Assembly (NCBI GenBank): GCA_964030475.1
Contig: CAXIPT010000002.1
Span: 2,674,827 to 2,738,826 of the forward strand
Origin: Tethya wilhelma
Taxonomy: Eukaryota; Porifera; Demospongiae; Tethyida; Tethyidae
Direction of reading: 5' to 3'
Length of the DNA stretch: 64,000 bases
The translations under genes were made by a program, and so were the position numbers. Position 1 is the stretch's first letter. Every line of letters begins with the position of its first letter. Shown piece after piece: positions 54,817 to 64,000 of this stretch. Under the pieces are notes generated by a model. It was not told where the DNA came from and searched no databases. It saw only the letters and a list, made by a program, of their open reading frames with translations.

Positions 54817-55260
54817 GCTAGCATTGGGCTCGAGCCCCCCCTCCCCCTTTCTTACTGACTGAAGTACAATTATTACCAATTATTAGTGAATTTCTATTGT
54901 AAATGTCACCTTTGTCAGTAGCAAGCCCATACAAAAAAGCTGACACACTTCTTACATTGCTAGCTGTCATTTCTACGGGGTTTTTTTCCAAGCTAACTAG
55001 CTCTTTGAATTGCTCAGAATCGCTGGAATGCACTCGTGCATGATACCAAATAAGGATCAAAGGTCTGAGAATTGATCACGTGCACTAGTTAGTGGGTGTG
55101 GCCCCCCAAATTTTTGTCTGCTTTGTGCCCAGAAGATATTTAGCCCTCCCTTCTTTATAATCCTGGCTACGCCCCTGACCCATTGTTGTGAAGCACTTAA
55201 CATTTTACACAGTCCAAGTGTGCTCATGCATGATAAGTGTGCTATGAATTCAGTTCAAGA

Positions 55261-56399
55261 TTAAGGGTGGTCGGACATAGCAACACGCGAATATCGCGCG
55301 AAGAGCGTGGGCAGGAAGAATTGCGTCATAATTGTGTCGTTTAACATCACCACAAACCTCAACCGGAAGTATAGAATGATTGCGCATGAAGATTCTGCGC
55401 GGGATCTTTACAACTAGACAGCTGGCTACTTTTTTGTTGCTTTTTTTACAACACAACAAGCCCTCATCAAAGGGAAAGAGGTCTTCAAAAGAGGCTGACA
55501 CCAGGTGGCAAGTATTCAAGATGCCTGGAAGCAACAGAAAAAGTTTAACAGTACTACTATACACATCAATAACCAGTAATTGGGTAAGTATCAAAATTGA
55601 ATTCCAGAAGTATAGATATTATATCAATGCCAGAAAATAAAGTGTCTATGAACTGGCTGGCTTTCAGGTGGACCATCAAGACGACTCTGATACAGCAACA
55701 GAGCTGGATGGTATAGTATATGAGCTGGTTTCCTAAGACCGAACAGATGGATGCTAAATCAAACTTGAAACTCAAAGACGAGGAACTGTGCTGTTGAGGA
55801 GACAAAGTATGGTCCAAAAGACTCCAAACAAGGATGAATTTCTGCGAATACAGATTATGGTGTACCACAAGGTAACAAGTACGATGTTGTCACTCCTACT
55901 ATAAAATCTGTAAATAAAGAAAAGGAAAAAAAAAACAAGACTTGTGATCAACAAAAAAACAAACAGTATTTTATTTTGCTTACAAGATTGAGCGTATCTG
56001 TAGAATCTCTGCTCCATATGAAAAGTGCTCTAGCTGCTACTTCAAGGTGTACAGATGCCATACTGAAAGAAGAAGAGTGATACAAGAAGTGAGACAAACA
56101 TGCACAAGTCAAGAATACGTACTATCCTAAACAGCTATAGCCTGGTAATTTTTGTCGTTTTTGCTGTACACAAGTGTATATACATGTACCTCTCCATACT
56201 GTTGTTTTCTAAAAAAAATCTCACTTCAAACATTCATACTTAGCACACACACAGAGTAGATGCATGCAGAAACACATTTCATGGTAATAGTTAAGACACA
56301 TGGAGCTATAGACCATACACTACACTAGCAAATCAGTTCACTCATCATGGTACATAATAATTTGCAGTACTATATTGGATTACCTTCCTTTCAGAACAG
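55261..56399. other. Sequence between element ends, no gene recognised
   Basis: It opens with the second TTAAGGGTGGTCGGACAT. A GC-richer stretch to about 55600 has an open frame of 86 codons followed by a GTAAGT (55583), which could be an exon of a decayed transposon or gene; nothing in the translation is recognisable. The rest to 56399 is AT-rich with no features. Confidence 0.35.
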
Positions 56400-56933
56400 A
56401 ACTTGAGCTAGTCCCAGAGTTTCACAGCAGTACGGAAGCATCACCAGCATGATTGAAGCTAAGACAGAGGCTTGGATCTTGAGAAACCAACGACAAAACA
56501 GTGTGACTCATTTCATCTCGGTGCTCTTCAATTAGAGAGGAAACAGTCAGTCACTTCATGGTCACTTTGAGGCGAAGTTAGCAGCACTGAGTCGACCAGT
56601 CTGACCTCCAGTAATACCTCAACCATTGCTCTCCTTGTCACCAACCATATTTCACCTCAGCTGGCCGTTCTTTAGCAGCTACCACGATCACAAAAGATTT
56701 CACTCTGATCTGCCACGTGTACAACTCGCGTTCAATACTAAATAAACCGCGTAGGCAGACAATCCACTTCAAAGGAGCAGCTTCTTTGATGTACCGCTTT
56801 TTGCAAAATCTCTCTTTGTGATCACTGCAAGAGTGCCAAATTTAGAACACAAACTGCCTGACGTCAGCTCTTTAGAAGTACGTATTCTTTTTCCATTTAT
56901 TCGTCCCTGGTTGGTTAGATCAGTGGGTGTGTC
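56400..56933 (-). repeat. 534-base inverted duplication, arm 2
   Basis: Exact reverse complement of 53738-54271 as far as I can read. It ends at the single N at 56934. Two identical arms, each ending at a contig join, make an assembly origin likely. Confidence 0.85.
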
Positions 56934-56934
56934 N

Positions 56935-58707
56935 TTGAACGCGCCGTGCAACGTGACGAAGGAGGAGGGTGTAGCTCGATAGACTAAGGTAGGCATTGCC
57001 AATACTATCTTATGCAGCTATTTTTAGGTCTAGGTAACTCGATCTATATCTGCTAAATCTCTGCCTATTGTGGATGTCTAGAATAATTTTTAAACAAAAA
57101 CTATATGCAGATAATTCTTCAATGACAATGACTATGATCTGCCGCCATATTAAATGGCACCAAATTGAATACCTACTGTGGCACAATGTACTCTTGGTGG
57201 CACTGAGTGCAATTTACATCAACAAAATTCTGAGCTGCTTGATATAAGTCAGTGTAGCCATTGAGTAGCTACAGTTCTTCCTCAGCCCCTGAGTCTGCAA
57301 ATTTGTCACCATTTTAGGTGAAGCAACGTTGCCTTTTGATTGCCTAATAGCCTTCAAAGGCATCTACCAGGATAACAACAAAACTCAAATGTTATGAACC
57401 TAGGCTGGCAAACTCCATGGCTTGGGTGTATGTTATTATGTACTAAATAAAGAAGCTCAGTTACTTTATTCTGGTAAAGTTAGCAGCAGCATCTTTATGC
57501 TTGTAAAATGCTAGCTAATAGCTTGCCACCTAGCTGAGCAATTAAGATCCATATGTCTGGTTGGATAGTGGCAGGCTAAAAAAGTGCAGCGCAGCTCAGC
57601 TTACCGTCAGCTAAAGCCGCTCAGCAAAGTTGAATTCCACGGCTATGCAAATACACATGACGACCTTTACTGAAATGTTGACTGCTTGACTAAGCAGATA
57701 AAAAATCGCGTACCGGAAGTCCAATACAAATTTATTTGAAATGAACGTGACACGGATGTGCACATTGTCCGTATACTATAAAACTATTTTGCTTCCTTAT
57801 TTTTTCAACAGAGTAGAATATTAGTTTGCTATCCACTAGATATAGCCCTATCTTGCTCCTGTATCCATTGCTACAAGCGCCATCTCCCCAGCTTCTATAA
57901 AAAGTGGAGTTTGGATTAGTCCCTGTACCTGCAGGGCCCGCGGCCTCACTTTATCTGTGGGCCATTTGCAGATGGAGGTTAGCTTGGGTCTGAAACAGGT
58001 ATCAACTTAAAGTACCATATTTTAGTAATAATTTTGTGCAAAATTCAATCATGAACATCAGTAAATATTGCATTGCAATTTGGTGGCTTGTGCTGTTCTT
58101 GAGCTTTCATTCTTCTCACTGGGTATTCATAGATCTATAGAAACAAAATATGAGAGGTTATTTCCAACTGAAAGTAAGTGTTGGGCTTGCTAGAGTGACT
58201 TTAGTGACAAATTCTATCTAAGGCACTGTAGACACACCCACTTAATGACACACCCGCTAATTACCAAGCAACAACGTGGTTGTAAACACAGATCACAGCG
58301 TGACTAAAAGTAGGGCCATTTTCTGAGGACACTTGCATGCAAGTTAAAAAGTTGTTCAACAGTTAGAGGACGCCTTAGGCTATATTTTAATAACAAAAAT
58401 AGCTCTGTACTATGTCCTATGCAGTCGCTACTACCAACAAAAGATGGGGTTGTAAACAGATCCTAGTTTGACTGAATAGTTAAACTGAAAGTAGGGCCAT
58501 TTTCTGAGGGTACTTGCATGCAAGCCAAAAAGTTGTTTAGCAGTTAGAGGATACCCCAGGCTACATTTTGATATCAAAAATGTGGTAGCTACGAGCCAAC
58601 AAAAGATTGGGATGGAAAATTGCTTTAAGTAAATGCTTGACACAAACAAATGCAGACAAAGAGCAAACAGAAAAAATTTTGGGCTAAAAGACCAACTATA
58701 CTTACAG
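56935..58707. other. Non-coding sequence with a diverged tandem repeat
   Basis: No gene is recognised. About 58276-58400 and 58446-58580 are two diverged direct copies of a ~130-base unit (shared GTAGGGCCATTTTCTGAGG and CTTGCATGCAAG). Confidence 0.5.
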
Positions 58708-59215
58708 GCCTACCTAATGTCCATCCTAGAGCGCCATGCCAGGCGTCTGAAACGACCGTCTGTAAGTAGCAAGACTAGTCAGACACTCACGCCTTCTTTG
58801 TCTTCTTGCTTCAGCCATGACACTTCTGAATGACGTCACGTTTAAAATAAAATTCCAGAAGTTGGTACGCTGGCGATCTGACTGTCTAAATCTACTGCAA
58901 GTCCCTGTCTCTTAGATTGTCTGAACATCAGTTTTGAATGCCAGCCATGAAAACATCGCTGGGGTAAATTACCAAACAACTTGAGGAGAAGTGGGGTGGA
59001 CACCAGTTGTAACAAAGAGAAAGCAAAAACACTCCAATGTTGTGTCTCAAAGCGATACAAGCAGGGAAAGTGGACAAGAAATTGACATCTCTTGTGCACG
59101 ACTGATTGAATTTGAACAGAGAGATGGGATACCCAGTCTCTCCATCAGTCGCACAGGTCCCCCCTCATGGACTCCAATCAAGGCCAGACCTAACTCAGCT
59201 GTAGCATGCAAGTAG
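58708..59215 (+). CDS. Possible exons of an unrecognised gene
   Basis: A 54-base open stretch (58708-58761, AYLMSILERHARRLKRPS) is bounded by CTTACAG and GTAAGT. A second open stretch ending with TAG at 59213-59215 (from about 58991, GWTPVVTKRKQKH and EFEQRDGIPSLSI) is followed by AATAAA at 59257-59262. The splice sites and polyadenylation signal suggest the 3' end of a plus-strand gene. The protein is not recognised, the joining of the pieces is unclear, and chance is a real alternative. Confidence 0.25.
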
Positions 59216-59421
59216 GACTCGTTCTAAAACTTCCTCCAAGAATTCGAAGGTCTCATAATAAAATTTTTTAAGCAATTAAATAGTATAGGCTGTTGGCTAA
59301 ATGCCCAGCAGACCTTCAACACCAGCAAACTACATGTCACCAATTAAGATAGCTGCATTTATGCATATACTCAGATCTGTTTATATGTTTCACTGATGCA
59401 TGCATTTAGTGTTGTAAAGCA

Positions 59422-59465
59422 ATGATAATAATAATGATGATAATAATAATAATAATTAATCAATC
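59422..59465. repeat. AAT/ATG-rich microsatellite
   Basis: Imperfect run of ATA/ATG trinucleotides (ATAATAATAATGATGATAAT and onward). Confidence 0.8.
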
Positions 59466-59529
59466 AATTCCCACAATTTCTCTGTCAATTAAATCCAGTG
59501 TTTAGTCTCTATGGCAAAAAGCTTTGAGT

Positions 59530-59890
59530 AGTAGAAACTATTACACATAAAGCTCCAGTAGGCTAATGCGCATGCGCATTAAGTGCCACAATGATAAGAC
59601 AATGATCTTTGAACTCTACTACAAAATGGCTACACTGAAGTACACTAATTTATACTAAAGTTTCAAAGCTTTCTAGCTCTTGTTTTAACAAATTTAGCCA
59701 GTAAACGAGTGCAAAAATCCTAGTTCAGATGAAAAGAAGTTACTTTGTGTAGTCAAAACTAGCTCAATGCCTATTGTTTCTCTGGAAATGGTGTTCAAGT
59801 AAGTCAGTAAGGAAGGAAGGAAGTGAGAACAAACCTGCGTGGGTGTAGCTTCTGACTAGCGCTCTCAATGAGTGCTATAGGAAAGTTTTC
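59530..59890 (+). repeat. Divergent right arm of a foldback element
   Basis: It follows the right arm of 43991-44609 (ATGCGCATGCGCATTA, GACCTTTGAACTCTAC-like, TTTCAAAGCTTTCTAG, TTTCAAGTAAGTCAGT) but is clearly older. No core precedes it. Confidence 0.65.
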
Positions 59891-60389
59891 TAATTTCATG
59901 GGAAAATGGTAATCCCCTCGTGAAATCGGTAACCCTCAACCTAGGAAGTGACCTCGACCTGAGTTTCAGCTACATATAGCTCTTTGAAGTGACAGCAAGG
60001 GTTAAGATTACTCAAAAACTGTCAAAGTGACCATGACCCATATATGAAAGAGCCAGCTAGTAAGCGTAGCTTTCACTGCTACAAACCGATCGCTGGCGGA
60101 GGCGGAGTCAGAAGAAGGAGCAGCTATGATACTTTCGTAGCATATTACCATGGTACTGATTTGTGTTTTCAGCAATAGAAAGTCGACACTATAGTACTAG
60201 CTATTATGAACTTTTTATTAATTTTAGCCTTTTTATGATTAATAATTATTATACTGTCAAGTTCAAGTTCTAGGTTTTTTGTTATCATTCAAAATTATTT
60301 ATAAATCAGTTTCTGTATAATTATATGTATGGATTAATCTTAACAATCACATGCAACTTCAAAATCATTGTATGCATGTATCATACGTA

Positions 60390-61393
60390 TCATACGTACG
60401 GTAGTACGTATAGTAGGAATGGGCCGACTGTCCCATAGACACCATACAAAATGTTGGCCATTATAAAAATCTAGTCAAACAAAATTAAACCTTCAAAGGT
60501 GCTCAGAGGCTCTTAGTGACAGATTACCAATTGCATGCATGGCCTAAAACTCACAAAAACTTTCCTCAGAACTCGTAGTGAACGCTATTGGGAAGCCACC
60601 ATAGTGCCATTTTTGTTCTCTAACGTACTTACGTACTTACGTACGTACTTCCTAACTGACTTACTTGAAAAGGATTTCCAGAGAACCAGAAAGTGTTGAG
60701 CCAACTTTGACAGCACAAAGTAAGTTCTTTTCTTGGGTACTACATTCCTTGATACTCGTTTCAATCTCAAATAGGCCTAAATAAAAACTAGAAAGCTTTG
60801 AAACTTAGTGTATAAATTCATGTACTACAATGCAGCCATCTTGTAGGTAGAGTTCAAAGGTCATCCATACACGTGGCATTATTATGCGCATGCGCATTAG
60901 CCTACTCCAGCATAATGAAATGCATAGTAGCTGCTACTCAAGCTTTTTGTAGGGACTAACCAGTCTCTGATAGTCTCCACACTGTAGTGTTGAAAAAAGT
61001 AAATGAACAAGTAGTAAAAATTTCAAAAAAATAAGTAGTGTAGGAATGGGCAGTGCGGTAAAAAGCATTGGAACAAGGCATGTCTCAATTTCGGCACATG
61101 ACTACTTCATTTTTTATGCCCAACTCTTGGCCGGCATGCCAGTTTAAGTTGCCTGTCTTATTATGATTTACTCTACTGCTTAGCCAACTGATTAGATCAA
61201 ACAAATGCAACACTGAATAAGCTATGGTACTATAGTAGTACAGATCTTTGCATTTATGACTCTGTGATGATCCATGTTAGGGATAAAGAATAAATCAAAA
61301 TGAAGTAGTCATGTGCCGAAATTGAGACATGCCTTGTTCCAATGCTTTTTACCGCACTGCCCATTCCTACACTACTTATTTTTTTGAAATTTA
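60390..61393 (+). mobile_element. Long-TIR foldback element: left arm plus core
   Basis: It starts TCATACGTACGGTAGTACGT at 60390; the arm runs to about 61007 and the core to about 61393, where the last bases of the inner repeat are lost. The right arm is absent. About 59891-60389 holds nothing recognisable. Confidence 0.75.
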
Positions 61394-61616
61394 ATATAAT
61401 GGGGTTAGCACGATCTGTGATTAGATTGTTAATCAGCAAATATAAGCGCTCAGGCGATAGGCACATCATACATATTGTGTGCATGCAGTGCAGAACTTGA
61501 ACTTGACAGTACTATGTACAAGTACAAAAGCAGCTAAATTGACATAGGCCTATATAGTGAGTACCAAGAATCACTAACAGCCTACCTACTCTTTCTAAGA
61601 GCGTATTTGCGTTGTG

Positions 61617-61790
61617 AAAGGGGTGACCATTTTTACGAAGGGGTGCATGATTTCCCGTGTATATCAGTCACTCGGGTTCCCAAATTAACGGTAAAATGGG
61701 CACCCGGGTGACTAGAACTTTACATTTTACCGTGAGATTAGTCACCCCGGGTGACTAAAATGGGGGGTGACCAATTTCACATGACACCGT
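61617..61790. repeat. Small repeat built on GGGTGAC phrases
   Basis: The phrase GGGTGAC/GTCACCC recurs many times within about 170 bases, as GGGGTGACCATTTT, CACCCGGGTGACT, GTCACCCCGGGTGACT and GGGGTGACCAATTTC, with TTACCGT/ACGGTAA pieces between. It looks like another phrase-built MITE, but its ends are not clear. Confidence 0.5.
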
Positions 61791-61824
61791 ACGTATGATG
61801 GTCCTGTGAATGAAAATCCTTTGC

Positions 61825-62301
61825 TAGGGTGTGCAATATCGAAAATCAACTTTCGACTTTTGAACAATTAATCCCTGCAACATGTAGAGTAGGTTGGTAC
61901 TTAAACCAGCGCACCTTCATTTTCTGATCTCTGTCGCAGAAGTGAAAGAAAACTGTAATTTTCATATTGCATTGTCAGCAAAAATTACGCATTTTTTACC
62001 ACTAGAATCACAATTATTTACCATTTTTGCTTACATGCAAGAGAGAAGTAAATCCCTATACATTGCGTTAGTTAGGGGAGGGCCTTACCAATTCTCTGAT
62101 AGAGTTGAAACAAGCCTCTGTTATTGGTAACCATCTGGCTGATTCTGTTGAAAGTAGCTAGTACCAAGAATTCAGAAGTCATTTGTTGATAGGAGACAAC
62201 GGAGTTTGAAGGTGCGCTGGTTTAAGTTTCAACCTACTGTACATATTGCATGAATTAGTTGTTCAAAAGTTGAATGTTGATTTTTCATGTTGCACACCCT
62301 A
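61825..62301. mobile_element. 477-base MITE with ~95-base inverted repeats
   Basis: The ends are TAGGGTGTGCAATATCGAAA and the near complement ending GTTGCACACCCTA. The arms extend to the mirrored pair AAACCAGCGCACCTTCA and TGAAGGTGCGCTGGTTT. The centre (about 280 bases) has a 78-codon open frame with no recognisable product. Confidence 0.8.
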
Positions 62302-62337
62302 CCTTTGCTCAGGTTCGGGCCCAACAATGTTTCCATC

Positions 62338-62532
62338 TACCGTAAATCGTGAAAATTTCGTAGTTGATAAATTTTCGTAGTCGCTGTAGAGTATGAAAAT
62401 TAAACGCTCGAAAATTAAAAATTGCAAAATAGTGGGTGGGGCTGCGTAACGCGGCGATGCTATAAAAATTATTCAACACGAAAATTTAACGTATGAAAAA
62501 ATTTTAACACGAAAATTTCGCAATTTACGGTA
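62338..62532. mobile_element. 195-base MITE with TACCGTA ends (GAAAATTTCG type)
   Basis: The ends are TACCGTAAATCGTGAAAATT and the near complement ending GCAATTTACGGTA. The inside repeats GAAAATTTCGTA, GAAAATTAAACG and GAAAATTTAACG. There is no coding capacity. Confidence 0.8.
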
Positions 62533-62578
62533 ACGAGTAATTATTACAACAAACTATGGCATGCAATATAAGGTTGAA

Positions 62579-62790
62579 TACCGTATAGCGGGAAAGTTTC
62601 GCGGGGTTTAACTTTCGCGGTTTTCGCGGATCACGATCCATCCGTGAAAGTTTTTATCTGCGAAAATTTTCGAAATGTATTATACGTATGGGCTTGCGCA
62701 CAGCTCATCCGCGAAAGTTAAACTGCAAAAATGTTTGACTAGAGACTTCCGCGAAAGTTTGACACTGTGAAACTTTCCCACTATACGGTA
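62579..62790. mobile_element. 212-base MITE with TACCGTA ends (TTTCGCGGA type)
   Basis: The ends are TACCGTATAGCGGGAAAGTT and the complement with one visible mismatch ending CACTATACGGTA. The inside is made of TTTCGCGGA/TCCGCGAAA phrases around a TATACGTATG middle. It is strikingly parallel in plan to the element at 54601-54816. Confidence 0.85.
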
Positions 62791-62940
62791 TTTGATTTGT
62801 TAACAAGTTCCGTATCACATACTACATTATTTACAAAAGATAATCAACTACTGTACCATATACATACATAATTATGCCACAACACATGCAGTGACACATT
62901 GTAACAAGACATCAAAGTGGTCTAAACCACCAAACTGAAA

Positions 62941-64000
62941 ATGGCGGCCCTGCAGTTCCTACTAGCCATCTTGGTTGTTTCCTTTAAGTTAGTGTCAGCA
63001 AAAACATATCATATCGTACCAAACAACACCCACTGTCTCACTCAGACCACACCCACTGATAGCAAATCACTTCCAACCACACCCACAAACACATTCTCTG
63101 GTAGTGGATCACTTCCTGCCACACCCACTGGCCACACCCACTTGGATGAGGATTGCTTGACTCTAACTCAATATGCCCAGTCCCCAGCTACTACTATTGA
63201 CTCCAACATTACTCTGATCTTTGAGCCTGGTCATCACACTCTTGATTCTGGTCTTCGCATACAAAATGTCAGCAATCTGGTCTTGCGAGTTGCACCTACC
63301 AACTCTTCCCATAGTTCAGTTGCCATGGTTACATGTATGCATTCCTCAGGCTTCGATTTTGCTACCATATCTGAGATCAGTGTTAGTGGTCTAGAGTTCA
63401 GTGGCTGCCGGGAGAACTCTGTGAGATCAGTAGACCAACTGAAGATGGAGGAGTGTAGATTTCAAGATGGACACGGAATGGAATTGAGGAATGTCAGGAG
63501 TGCAACTTATGAGAGGAGCTCTTTCATCTCTCTCACTGCATTTAGGGAGGCTTTAGATCAAAAGTTGAGAGAAAATGTACCATCAGGAGGGGCCATTGTT
63601 GCCTTTAGTAGTGATATTAATGTTACTGAATGTCTCTTTGAGGGAAATAATGCTGCCATTGGTCGCTATGGTATTGGTGGTGCAATACGGACAGATAGTG
63701 GTTAAAGATTTCGATTTTGGTATTGGTAAATCTCAAATCGTCATTAGCATGCTGTTTGTTTCCTGCACTTGTCCAATTGGTTTCATCGTAGATCAGTCTA
63801 CTTGTGATTGTGAATGTGACCCTTGCCTCTCTAACTACATAACTGATGAGTGTTCTGTTAGAAACTCATCTGTAAAAAGAAGCAACAATGTCTGGATTAA
63901 TTACATCAATGAATCGAATCATGACCTTGATGGTTATCAAAATAAAACTCAATGTCCCTATCTAACTTATCCTCATTGCCCATTTGACTACTGCCATCCA
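62941..64000 (+). pseudogene. Divergent beta-helix receptor G with its middle missing, runs off the window
   Basis: ATG at 62941 and a signal peptide (MAALQFLLAILVVSFKLVSA) before KTYHIVP. A PT-rich insertion (TTPTDSKSLPTTPTN) follows, not seen in A-D, then DEDCLTLTQYA and the first beta-helix strands (GGAIVAFSSDINVTECLFEGNN, GGAIRTDSG). The frame ends at 63703-63705. In the next frame the protein resumes at the stalk (VISMLFVSCTCPIGF, CDCECDPC, CSVRNSSVKRSNNVWINY, CPFDYC) and is open to 64000. In A-D about 600-700 residues lie between these points, so most of the beta-helix is absent and the junction is out of frame. Either a deletion or an assembly collapse explains this. Confidence 0.75.

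Noticed and set aside
53738..56933. A 3.2-kb transposon with 534-base terminal inverted repeats
   Set aside because: No transposase ORF lies inside, the arms are identical, and both end at single-N joins, so an assembly cause is more likely.
1..64000. tRNA, rRNA or other structured RNA genes
   Set aside because: I found no cloverleaf with conserved A/B boxes and no rRNA-like stretch on reading both strands. A covariance-model scan would be needed to exclude them fully.

Overview
The window looks like nuclear DNA of a demosponge. It is AT-rich and compact. The clearest multi-exon gene (47858-52963) has GT-AG introns of about 55-240 bases. The proteins belong to families that are large in demosponge genomes: intronless genes joining a Chlamydia-Pmp-like right-handed beta-helix to a multi-pass membrane domain, a kinase-Kelch fusion, a RING/TRAF-type zinc-finger protein and an Ig/FN3-like receptor. 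The species cannot be fixed from the sequence alone. It is a draft scaffold: there is one 206-base N gap, seven single-N joins, and an Illumina transposase adapter left inside the kinase gene.

Layout. 1-1825: repeats. 1826-6526: beta-helix receptor A (minus strand). 7666-8955: RING/TRAF-type protein. 9445-10068: tail-anchored protein with tyrosine motifs. 11547-13693: kinase-Kelch gene, broken several times. 14555-17033: a broken and an apparently intact copy of a second tail-anchored family, then a second member of the first family. 17928-22625, 25898-30412 and 31710-36323: receptors B, C and D, with a rearranged receptor pseudogene between B and C and a fossil 3' end of a lost receptor between C and D. 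38152-38565: another tail-anchored protein. 38700-45806: long foldback elements mixed with receptor fragments. 45808-46992: 5'-truncated amidohydrolase. 47858-52963: 14-exon receptor whose ectodomain is a duplicated five-exon cassette. 53401-62800: repeats, including a 534-base inverted duplication and several small MITEs. 62941-64000: a divergent beta-helix receptor gene with its middle missing.

How the genes may fit together (inference). The window mixes large, variable, secreted or membrane beta-helix receptors with small cytosol-facing tail-anchored proteins that carry ITAM-, YxxM- and YxxV-like motifs, a TRAF-type E3-like protein, a kinase, and an FN3 receptor whose tail carries a YEEI motif. 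That mix resembles a recognition and phosphotyrosine-signalling neighbourhood. Physical linkage and short motifs are the only evidence, so this remains a hypothesis. Several ORFs open with GTG or TTG if taken at full length; I moved their starts to the first sensible ATG or left the 5' end open.
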